DNA from: Bacteroidia bacterium | GTDB lineage: Bacteria > Bacteroidota > Bacteroidia > Bacteroidales > VadinHA17 | Reading direction: 5' to 3' | Assembly: GCA_026391515.1 (NCBI GenBank) | Contig: JAPLEC010000433.1 | Span: 1 to 9,651, forward strand | DNA length: 9,651 nucleotides | In this document: one piece after another, positions 1 to 5,400 of the stretch | Layout: each line of letters begins with the position of its first letter | Position numbering within the stretch: position 1 is the stretch's first letter | Position numbers and translations under genes: made by a program | Notes under the pieces: generated by a model | Told to the model about the DNA's origin: nothing | What the model saw: the letters and a program-made list of their open reading frames with translations, nothing else | Database searches by the model: none

Positions 1-72
1 TTACTTGCAAATAATATGCTGAAAGGCGAGGAGCTGAGTGCATTTGTTAAGAGATCCGTGGAACTTTTATAA
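1..72 (+). CDS. 3' end of an unidentified protein-coding gene (5' partial)
   Basis: From base 1 an open frame of 23 codons runs to a TAA at 70-72 and ends in the residues FVKRSVELL. The composition is amphipathic and helical (Leu, Lys and Glu rich), as expected for the C-terminal helix of a cytoplasmic protein. Most of the gene lies left of the window, so I cannot name the family. The frame is supported by ordinary codon use and by the change to repeat-like, non-coding sequence immediately after the stop. It converges on the - strand gene at 228-749. Confidence 0.5.
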   Translation, partial: LLANNMLKGEELSAFVKRSVELL

Positions 73-74
73 AT

Positions 75-222
75 GTCTTGAGGTCTTGAAGTCTTTATGT
101 CCCGCTTATGCGGGACTGTCTTAACACTTCGCTGTCTGTCATTTACTCTTTCAGGCGAGCGAAGTGAGCCAGACAAACCGGAGGCTAAGACTTAAAGACA
201 GGCGACCAGAGGGAGCAAGACT
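75..222. repeat. Intergenic repeat cluster: 8-nt GTCTTNAN units, inverted copy and two hairpins
   Basis: Three tandem 8-mers lie at 75-98 (GTCTTGAG, GTCTTGAA, GTCTTTAT). An inverted copy at 186-199 (TAAGACTTAAAGAC) reads GTCTTTAA GTCTTA on the other strand. Between them are a perfect 7-bp hairpin at 99-116 (GTCCCGC, loop TTAT, GCGGGAC) and a 9-bp inverted pair, CACTTCGCT at 125-133 with AGCGAAGTG at 158-166. The stretch fills the gap between two convergent genes and has no credible ORF. The 99-116 hairpin could help end transcription of the left-hand gene, but no clear T-run follows it. This is more likely a degenerate dispersed element than a gene. Confidence 0.55.
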
Positions 223-227
223 TTTTT

Positions 228-749
228 TCAAATCATCCTCCCAATCTCTCCCTTTATATAGTCGATTGCTGCCCGTGTAGGTTCCTTTTGCATATCCATA
301 ATCGTCTCCAGAAGGATTTTACTGAATGCCATGCCGGTTGCTGTTGGTGGCAGCTTCTCAAATTCTCCGTTTATTATTTTGATCATATTTGAACGGGCAT
401 TTCTGACTACTTCCCATGCCTGCGGACTCATATAAATTTGCTGAGACAGGTTATGTTCAAATTCGCTTCTTATCGTTGTAAGAAGCGCTGAATGAAGTTG
501 TGCTGCCGACATGCCGGGTGAACTGATCCTTACCAGCATCGATTCGAGTGATGTCCTTTCCAGAAAAAGTACGATCCTTTCATAGGCCTGTAGCTTTATC
601 GGAGTCACAGTGCGGCTGTTTTGAAGAACCAGTTCCTGCTTCCTTTTGTCCTGATCATTTTTGATAAGGTATCTCAAAAGTATCCATGCAGTTATAAGAA
701 CGAGCAAAGCAGGGATTGTAATTTTCAGGATATCGTAAAATGCTTCCAT
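228..749 (-). CDS. Conserved membrane-anchored hypothetical protein (Bacteroidetes type, DUF7935-like)
   Basis: This 173-residue protein has one N-terminal hydrophobic helix at about residues 8-28. A charged linker follows (NDQDKRKQE, 31-39), then a soluble, mostly helical domain. The most distinctive stretch is at 50-75, with the core PIKLQAYERIVLFLER. A second lies at 95-115 and includes SEFEHNLSQQIYMS. Small proteins with this plan, one helix followed by a 'LQAYERL.LFLERI' segment, are common as uncharacterised proteins in Bacteroidetes. I believe they correspond to DUF7935, but that assignment is from memory. The topology suggests a short periplasmic end and a cytoplasmic helical domain. 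The ATG at 749 gives the hydrophobic N-terminus, and the leader has no Shine-Dalgarno sequence. It is a single gene with a 229-bp gap upstream, so context gives no function. Confidence 0.85.
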   Translation of the reverse strand: MEAFYDILKITIPALLVLITAWILLRYLIKNDQDKRKQELVLQNSRTVTPIKLQAYERIVLFLERTSLESMLVRISSPGMSAAQLHSALLTTIRSEFEHNLSQQIYMSPQAWEVVRNARSNMIKIINGEFEKLPPTATGMAFSKILLETIMDMQKEPTRAAIDYIKGEIGRMI

Positions 750-774
750 CTTAATTCATTTTATTAACAAAATA

Positions 775-782
775 CAAACTTA
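775..782 (-). promoter_or_regulatory. Possible Bacteroidetes -7 box for the gene at 228-749
   Basis: On the - strand this reads TAAGTTTG, an exact match to the Bacteroidetes consensus TAnnTTTG, 25 nt upstream of the ATG at 749. I do not see a convincing -33 TTG/TTTG at normal spacing, so this is only a candidate. Confidence 0.3.
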
Positions 783-815
783 ATTTTTTATTTTGTAACT
801 GACATAAAAATTTTT

Positions 816-850
816 GTCCCACAAATGACGCTGATGAGCGCAAGTTTGAT
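816..850. repeat. Degenerate dispersed-repeat-like segment in the 750-978 gap
   Basis: The segment contains CCCACAAATGACGCTGATGA. It resembles the 'CCACAGATGACGCTGATTACGCAGA' type of intergenic sequence I recall from many bacterial genomes, but with several differences. No ORF uses it. The rest of the 229-bp gap is A/T-rich and should hold the promoters of the divergent genes at 749 and 979. The resemblance is from memory and the copy is degenerate. Confidence 0.3.
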
Positions 851-978
851 ATTATCACATACCATTTATCAGTGATTATTATCTATTTATAAAGGTTTTA
901 ATGAGGTCGTTTTTAGAAATTTCTTTTTACTTTTAACTGTTAACTATAAGCTTAAAACTTCAAACCTCAAATTTACAC

Positions 979-2172
979 ATGGAATATCTATCTGACAGAA
1001 TTAAATCGTTATCAGTCTCGCAAACACTGGCCATGGCACAAAAAAGTCGTGAGTTAAAAGAAAAAGGATTAGACATTATAAGTCTGAGCCTTGGTGAACC
1101 CGACTTCAATACTCCTGATTATATAAAGGAAGCAGCTAAGAAGGCTATTGATGATAATTATTCGAAATACCCGCCTGTGCAGGGATATAACGATCTGAGG
1201 GAGGCAATATCAAAGAAATTCAAAGAAGAAAACGGTATTAATTATACTCCGGAGCAGATAATTGTCTCCACCGGTGGTAAACATTCAATAATAAATGTTA
1301 TTCTGTCTATTGTAAATCCGGGTGAAGAAGTTATCATCCTTGCACCATACTGGGTCAGCTATTATGATCAGATAAAGCTGGCAGGAGGGAAGCCTGTTGT
1401 TGTTGAAACGCTTCTTGAAAATGATTTTAAGGTCATGCCTGAACAGCTTGAAGTTGTAATAACAAGAAAAACCAGGCTTATAATATTCAACTCACCTTCA
1501 AATCCGACAGGTATGGTTTATACCAGGGAAGAGATGGAAGAGATTGCAAATGTTGTCAGGAAACATGAAGGTTTGTTCATTATTTCGGATGAGATCTATG
1601 AGCATATACTTTTTAAGGGTGAACATGTAAGTATGGCTTCATTTGATTTTATTTATGATCGGGTGATCACTGTCAACGGTGTATCAAAAGGTTATGCAAT
1701 GACGGGTTGGAGAATAGGTTATATCGGAGCTCCGGTATGGATTGCAAAAGCCGTTAATAAGCTCCAGGGACAATTTACATCCGGAGCATGTTCAATTGCT
1801 CAGAGAGCTGCACTGGCAGCAATTCAGATTAAAGATAATTCCCGACAGATGATGAGAGATGCATTTCTCAGGCGACGTGATCTTATTTGCAAGCTTTTAA
1901 AAGATGTAAAAGGTTTGAAATTCAGAGTTCCGCAAGGTGCTTTTTATATTATGGTTGACATTAGTCATTACCTTAGGAAGACAGACGGAGTGACTCGAAT
2001 ACATACTTCAGACGACCTGGCACTCTACCTCCTTGATAAAGCACAGGTTGCCCTTGTGGGCGGTGATGCATTTGGAGCCCCTGACTATATGAGGATATCG
2101 TACGCAACGTCTGACGATCTGCTGGTTGAGGCAGTAAAGAGAATAAAGGCTGCGCTGGAGAAGTTGAAATGA
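979..2172 (+). CDS. Class I/II PLP-dependent aminotransferase, aspartate aminotransferase-like (subgroup I-beta type)
   Basis: This 397-residue fold-type I aminotransferase is full length for the family. Visible landmarks are LGEPDFNTP (38-46), YPPVQGYNDLR (64-74), STGGK (97-101), NPTG (175-178), SDEIYEH (203-209), SKGYAMTGWRIGY (236-248) and MRIS (371-374). K237 should form the Schiff base with PLP; N175, D204 and Y207 hold the cofactor; R372 should bind the substrate alpha-carboxylate. K101 in STGGK sits where Thermus-type aspartate aminotransferases have the lysine that contacts the distal carboxylate. This favours aspartate/glutamate (oxaloacetate/2-oxoglutarate), possibly also prephenate, over alanine or aromatic substrates. 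The enzyme is cytosolic. The ATG at 979 gives the normal N-terminus, and its A/T-rich leader lacks a Shine-Dalgarno sequence. The gene stands alone and converges on the nitroreductase. Family is certain; substrate is inferred (aspC/aatA-like). Confidence 0.93.
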   Translation: MEYLSDRIKSLSVSQTLAMAQKSRELKEKGLDIISLSLGEPDFNTPDYIKEAAKKAIDDNYSKYPPVQGYNDLREAISKKFKEENGINYTPEQIIVSTGGKHSIINVILSIVNPGEEVIILAPYWVSYYDQIKLAGGKPVVVETLLENDFKVMPEQLEVVITRKTRLIIFNSPSNPTGMVYTREEMEEIANVVRKHEGLFIISDEIYEHILFKGEHVSMASFDFIYDRVITVNGVSKGYAMTGWRIGYIGAPVWIAKAVNKLQGQFTSGACSIAQRAALAAIQIKDNSRQMMRDAFLRRRDLICKLLKDVKGLKFRVPQGAFYIMVDISHYLRKTDGVTRIHTSDDLALYLLDKAQVALVGGDAFGAPDYMRISYATSDDLLVEAVKRIKAALEKLK

Positions 2173-2209
2173 CTACACATGTATTCACCCCTTTTTTAAA
2201 TACCATCTT

Positions 2210-2321
2210 AACCCTCCCTCCAACTCCCTCCCTTAATGCTAAGGGAGGGAGAGAAATACTTGTCTATCTGTTAATTATTCCCCTTCCCTTTGACTTAAGG
2301 GAAGGGGTTGGGGGAAGGGTT
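2210..2321. repeat. Nested polypyrimidine/polypurine inverted repeat (two hairpins inside a 27-nt inverted repeat)
   Basis: The outer arms at 2210-2236 and 2295-2321 are 27 nt each. The reverse complement of one matches the other at 23 positions, and all four differences are C/T. Inside are two more hairpins. At 2224-2251 there is a perfect 12-bp stem (CTCCCTCCCTTA, loop ATGC). At 2280-2307 there is a perfect 11-bp stem (CCCCTTCCCTT, loop TGACTT). The element fills the gap between convergent genes, so it could end transcription from either side, although neither stem is followed by a clean T-run. Its mosaic of related hairpins resembles REP/BIME-type dispersed elements. Copies elsewhere in the genome cannot be seen from here. 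Confidence 0.75.
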
Positions 2322-2357
2322 TTGCTTTTAACCATGCGGCAGGGGGGTGTTTCCCTG

Positions 2358-2909
2358 CTAGTACTTATTGTACGATATAACCTCCTTGGCAGGTTTCCTT
2401 TTCTTTGTTCTTAGTTCACTCAGCGAATACCCCAGCGTTATAATCAGCTCTACCCGTTTTGAACGGGGAATGGAAAGGATTTTTCTTACCCGATTTTCAT
2501 CAAACCAGCCTATCATGCATGAACCCATTCCTTCTGCCCGGGCTTGCAGACATATATTTTCGGAAGCTATACCTATATCAATAAGTGAATAATCTTTGGC
2601 CTTGATTGTTGCTCCGACCTGTGAGGTAATGTTTGACCTTTCACGAATAACAATGATAAGAGCCGGAGCCTGGTCAACAAATGTATTCATTCTGACAAGC
2701 TTTTCAGAACATGCTTCGGCAATCTTACTGATAAGAACGGAGTCTGTTATGACCACAAACTTCCATGGCTGACCATTGCAGGCCGAAGGAGCCATCCTGG
2801 CTGCTTCGGTTATTCTATCAAGCTTTTCTTTATCAATCGGTTTATCACTGTACCTTCTGTCGCTCTGCCTGCTGGTTATTATTTCAAGCATTCTCTTCCC
2901 GTCAATCAT
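2358..2909 (-). CDS. Nitroreductase-family FMN-dependent oxidoreductase
   Basis: This 183-residue protein has the length and motifs of a compact, single-domain nitroreductase. Near the N-terminus is SRQSDRRYSD (13-22), which supplies the FMN-phosphate arginines. Next is APSACNGQPWKF (40-51), the classic flavin-contact loop. Later come DIGIASENICLQARAEGMGS (111-130) and MIGWF (132-136), the helix and strand near the flavin and dimer interface. Family members are homodimers that use NAD(P)H to reduce nitroaromatics, quinones or flavins; the physiological substrate cannot be read from the sequence. The ATG at 2909 was preferred to an in-frame start at 3008 because AAGGAGGT precedes it at normal spacing and the extra 33 residues look like translated leader. 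No other gene here has such a Shine-Dalgarno site. The gene is divergent from lemA and convergent with the aminotransferase. Confidence 0.92.
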   Translation of the reverse strand: MIDGKRMLEIITSRQSDRRYSDKPIDKEKLDRITEAARMAPSACNGQPWKFVVITDSVLISKIAEACSEKLVRMNTFVDQAPALIIVIRERSNITSQVGATIKAKDYSLIDIGIASENICLQARAEGMGSCMIGWFDENRVRKILSIPRSKRVELIITLGYSLSELRTKKRKPAKEVISYNKY

Positions 2910-2913
2910 TTTT

Positions 2914-2921
2914 ACCTCCTT
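2914..2921 (-). promoter_or_regulatory. Strong Shine-Dalgarno site of the nitroreductase
   Basis: The - strand reads AAGGAGGT, ending 4 nt before the ATG at 2909. This fixes the start codon. It is unusual here because the other genes with visible starts have A/T-rich leaders without a Shine-Dalgarno sequence, as is typical for Bacteroidetes. Confidence 0.85.
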
Positions 2922-2927
2922 TTTATT

Positions 2928-2961
2928 CAAAATTATTTTTGCGATTGGATAAATATAGCAA
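2928..2961 (-). promoter_or_regulatory. Possible nitroreductase promoter (TTG ... TAATTTTG)
   Basis: On the - strand TAATTTTG (2928-2935) matches the Bacteroidetes -7 consensus TAnnTTTG exactly. A TTG lies 23 nt upstream of it (2959-2961), slightly far for a -33 box. The start of transcription would fall just before the Shine-Dalgarno site, giving a very short leader. A TATTTTTG on the opposite strand (2934-2941) could equally be a -7 box for lemA. Confidence 0.3.
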
Positions 2962-3026
2962 TATTTAATATCTTTATTTTTTAAAGATCTATCATGGTTT
3001 AAATTCAAAAATTAAAATTTATTAAA

Positions 3027-3590
3027 ATGTCAACACTACTAATTATTCTTGGAATTATTATTCTTTTAGTCATTATTATTGTCTCTCTTTATAACCGGCT
3101 GGTGAAGCTGAGAAATAACAGGGAGCAGGCATTTGCAGACGTTGATGTTCAGCTGAAACAGAGGCATGATATGATACCTCAGCTTGTTGATGCTGTAAAA
3201 GGTTACATGCTGCATGAACGTGGGGTTCTTACTGAGGTCACTGAAGCACGTGCCAATGCAATGAAAGCAACATCCATAAATGACAAAATAGTTGCAGAGA
3301 ACAGATTGTCGACAGCGCTCGATGGTTTGAAGGTGGCTGTTGAAGCATACCCCGACCTTAAAGCCAGCCAGAATTTTCTCAATCTGCAGAATGAGATTTC
3401 TGATATTGAAAACAAGATCGCTGCAGCACGCCGGTTCTTTAACTCGGCAACCAAAGAACTTAATGTTGCGACAGAAGTGTTCCCCTCGAACCTTATTGCC
3501 ACAATGTTCAATTTTAAACGTGAACCATTGTTCGAGCTTGGCGATCAGCGTGCAGTAGTTGAAGAACCTCCGAAGATACAGTTCTCATAA
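3027..3590 (+). CDS. lemA: LemA family membrane protein
   Basis: This 187-residue protein has an N-terminal membrane helix (about 3-22, almost all Leu/Ile/Val) followed by a long helical, coiled-coil-like domain. Family signatures are clear: YNRLVKLRNNREQAFADVDV (22-41), QRHDMIPQLV (45-54), YPDLKASQNFLNLQNE (108-123) and IENKIAAARRFFN (127-139). A VFPSNLIA segment (151-158) and the FE pair (169-170) follow near the C-terminus. LemA proteins are anchored by the first helix. Their biochemical role is not settled, but they very often occur beside HtpX-type or TPM-domain proteins. The ATG at 3027 follows an A-rich leader with no Shine-Dalgarno sequence and places the hydrophobic helix directly at the N-terminus. 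It is the first gene of a two-gene unit with htpX, separated by 1 nt. Confidence 0.95.
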   Translation: MSTLLIILGIIILLVIIIVSLYNRLVKLRNNREQAFADVDVQLKQRHDMIPQLVDAVKGYMLHERGVLTEVTEARANAMKATSINDKIVAENRLSTALDGLKVAVEAYPDLKASQNFLNLQNEISDIENKIAAARRFFNSATKELNVATEVFPSNLIATMFNFKREPLFELGDQRAVVEEPPKIQFS

Positions 3591-3591
3591 T

Positions 3592-4560
3592 ATGAAATAC
3601 TTTGGACTGCATAGCCAGATCAGGAGGAATAACACAAATTCGGTACTGCTCCTGTTGATGTTCCCTGTTGTCTTTTTCGGACTGACATGGCTATTCTTCT
3701 TTTTTATGAAAGTTTTTGGATCCCATTCTTCTTCCCTGGAACAGCAGCAATATAATATTCTGCCTGTTGTCAACAGTAATTTTGTGCATACAGTACCATG
3801 GGTTGCTATCGGGGTAATTATCTGGTTTACAGTGGCATGGTTTTCACATAGCTCCATGATCAATGCGGCTACATCTTCAAAACCACTGGCAAGAAAAGAC
3901 AATAAACGAGTCTATAATCTTGTTGAGAACCTCTGTATCTCAAAAGGACTGGCAATGCCTATGGTGAACATTATTGAGGATGATTCCCTGAATGCATTCG
4001 CAAGCGGTTTAAACTCAAAGACATATACTGTATCATTATCGCGTGGCATTATTAACAAGCTCGATGATCATGAATTGGAAGCTGTAATTGCTCATGAGCT
4101 TACTCACATCAGAAACAGAGATGTGAGGTTGCTCATTATTTCAATTGTGTTTGTTGGAATCTTTGCGTTTATTTCAGAGGCCTTATTCAGATCACTGAGG
4201 TTCGGAAGCCTTGGACGGGGGAAGAAAGGTAGTGCCGGTGTTGCAATTATTATTGGTCTGGTACTGGCTCTTATTGGTTACCTGGTGGCAACACTTTTCA
4301 GGTTTGCTCTTTCAAGGAAACGTGAATATCTTGCCGATGCAGGATCTGCAGAGCTTACGAGAAATCCGCTTGCGCTGGCATCAGCTCTCAGGAAGATCTC
4401 GGTTGATCCGACAATAGAAGCTGTTCAGAGAAAAGATGTCGCCCAGATGTTCATCCAAAACCCGCAGATCGGAAATAAAAAATTTGCAATGTCAGTTTCC
4501 TCGCTCTTTGCAACTCATCCGCCGATTGAGAAAAGGATAGAGATACTGGAGCAGTATTAA
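3592..4560 (+). CDS. htpX: HtpX-like M48 family membrane zinc metalloprotease
   Basis: This 322-residue integral membrane protease has hydrophobic segments at about 17-40, 68-86, 180-197 and 216-238. The catalytic zinc motif is HELTH (168-172), with E169 as the catalytic acid/base. The third zinc ligand is probably E245 in SRKREYLADAGSAELT (241-256). The C-terminal FATHPPIEKRIEIL (306-319) is typical of M48B enzymes. HtpX proteases cut misfolded or damaged membrane proteins, with the active site on the cytoplasmic side. I chose the ATG at 3592, one nucleotide after the lemA stop (TAATATG). The in-frame start at 3559 would overlap lemA and add 11 polar residues not typical of the family. The 1-nt gap implies translational coupling with lemA. 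All catalytic residues are present. Confidence 0.95.
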   Translation: MKYFGLHSQIRRNNTNSVLLLLMFPVVFFGLTWLFFFFMKVFGSHSSSLEQQQYNILPVVNSNFVHTVPWVAIGVIIWFTVAWFSHSSMINAATSSKPLARKDNKRVYNLVENLCISKGLAMPMVNIIEDDSLNAFASGLNSKTYTVSLSRGIINKLDDHELEAVIAHELTHIRNRDVRLLIISIVFVGIFAFISEALFRSLRFGSLGRGKKGSAGVAIIIGLVLALIGYLVATLFRFALSRKREYLADAGSAELTRNPLALASALRKISVDPTIEAVQRKDVAQMFIQNPQIGNKKFAMSVSSLFATHPPIEKRIEILEQY

Positions 4561-4570
4561 GCGGCTTAAT

Positions 4571-4594
4571 GGCGCAACGGTGCAACGGCGTAAA
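4571..4594 (+). repeat. Short tandem repeat, three 8-nt units (GGCGCAAC type)
   Basis: Three consecutive 8-mers read GGCGCAAC, GGTGCAAC and GGCGTAAA, starting 11 nt after the htpX stop. A purine-rich tract (about 4595-4634) follows. There is no ORF and no hairpin of note. I recall similar 'GGCGCAACGGCGCAACGG' strings from Bacteroidetes intergenic DNA, but that is memory, not a search. Confidence 0.45.
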
Positions 4595-4670
4595 GGAAAG
4601 AATAGGAGAGTGAGAGAAAAGGAGAAGGAGAGCATTTTTTTACATCGTCACTTGTTCTTTTTCATTTTTA

Positions 4671-4712
4671 CCTTTGTGTGCCTTCGTGCGAACTTTGTGT
4701 TCTTTGTGGTTA
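4671..4712. repeat. Degenerate repeat of about 10-nt period, core CTTTGTG
   Basis: Four copies of the core occur in a row: CTTTGTG at 4672, CTTCGTG at 4682, CTTTGTG at 4693 and CTTTGTG at 4702, spaced 10, 11 and 9 nt. The array ends in GTGGTTAA. It lies between the convergent htpX and plsY genes. It is related in core and period to the CTCTGTG half of the hairpin at 7130-7213, differing by one C/T change in the core. Confidence 0.6.
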
Positions 4713-4722
4713 AAGAATGATC

Positions 4723-5370
4723 TTATTCTTCCTTGGTCTTTTTTTGCTTTTTCCCAAAAAACTTCTTCTCTTCGCCTTTTAATAATCTTTTGATGTTATT
4801 CCTGTGAGTAATAAGCAATGCTATTGCGACGAAGATTGAAAACAGTTTGAATAATAAAGATGGTGTTTCAAAAACTGTAAATAACAATATCGGAAATGCT
4901 ATCCCTGCACTCATGGAAGAGACAGAAACGATTCCTGTAATAAGAAAAACTATCAGAAATACTCCAAAGCAGGTTAGTGTGAGGTATGGATGCAAAGCGA
5001 GCAGAACACCAAACATAGTTGCAACACCTTTTCCTCCCCTGAAACCTGCAAAAACCGGGAATATGTGACCTATAATAGCTATTAATCCGGTCATTATCTG
5101 GAGGTTAGTAGCAAGGGCAGTATCATGTTGAGCAAGGCCAAAAAAAACAGGAAGCATAGCCGCTGTCCATCCTTTTATCATATCGATTAACAGGACAGGA
5201 ACACCTGTTTTCCATCCAAGCACTCTTATTGCATTTGCTGCTCCGGCATTCCCGCTTCCATGTTCTCTTACATCAATCCCGTGAAAAATCCTGCCGGCCC
5301 ATACAGCTGTCGGTATTGATCCAAGAATGTAAGCGAGGACAATTGTAATTATTAGAAGCAGTATGTTCAT
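4723..5370 (-). CDS. plsY: Glycerol-3-phosphate acyltransferase PlsY (acyl-phosphate dependent)
   Basis: This 215-residue, strongly hydrophobic multi-pass membrane protein carries the PlsY motifs in order: GSIP (17-20), EHGSGNAGAANAIRVLG (36-52), DMIKG (63-67), GHIFPVFAGFRGGKGVAT (101-118) and THRNNIKRLLKGEE (188-201). A Lys-rich cytoplasmic tail follows. PlsY transfers an acyl group from acyl-phosphate to sn-glycerol-3-phosphate, giving lysophosphatidate, the first step of phospholipid synthesis; acyl-phosphate comes from PlsX, which is not in the window. The ATG at 5370 is preferred to an in-frame TTG at 5391 because the usual N-terminus begins MNILLL. One oddity is that the usual Thr in GSGNxGATN is Ala here (GSGNAGAAN). 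The gene starts 30 nt after the pckA stop with no visible terminator, so co-transcription with pckA is likely. Confidence 0.94.
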   Translation of the reverse strand: MNILLLIITIVLAYILGSIPTAVWAGRIFHGIDVREHGSGNAGAANAIRVLGWKTGVPVLLIDMIKGWTAAMLPVFFGLAQHDTALATNLQIMTGLIAIIGHIFPVFAGFRGGKGVATMFGVLLALHPYLTLTCFGVFLIVFLITGIVSVSSMSAGIAFPILLFTVFETPSLLFKLFSIFVAIALLITHRNNIKRLLKGEEKKFFGKKQKKTKEE

Positions 5371-5400
5371 ATCGGGATTATTTGTGTGCAAAAAAACTGA

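Noticed and set aside
1973..2206. Open frame (-) antisense to the 3' end of the aminotransferase
   Set aside because: It lies almost wholly opposite a well-supported aminotransferase frame carrying catalytic motifs, and has no domain-like sequence.
2339..2358. Hairpin GCAGGG/CCCTGC at the end of the nitroreductase as its terminator
   Set aside because: The 6-bp stem is real, but on the - strand it is followed by CGCATGG, not a T-run, so I do not call it a terminator.
2169..2414. Open frame (+) across the aminotransferase-nitroreductase gap
   Set aside because: It is built from the polypyrimidine/polypurine inverted repeat and the antisense of the nitroreductase 3' end; the peptide is low-complexity and resembles no protein.
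2910..3008. N-terminal extension of the nitroreductase to the start at 3008
   Set aside because: The Shine-Dalgarno site at 2914-2921 would lie inside the coding region, and the extra 33 residues look like translated A/T-rich leader.
3559..3591. Upstream start of htpX overlapping lemA
   Set aside because: The ATG at 3592 directly after the lemA stop gives the normal protein; the extension overlaps lemA by 32 nt and adds atypical residues.
4713..4730. AAGAAT/ATTCTT inverted repeat at the plsY stop as a terminator
   Set aside because: The stem is only 6 A/T-rich bp, overlaps the coding end and has no proper T-run; chance is a sufficient explanation.
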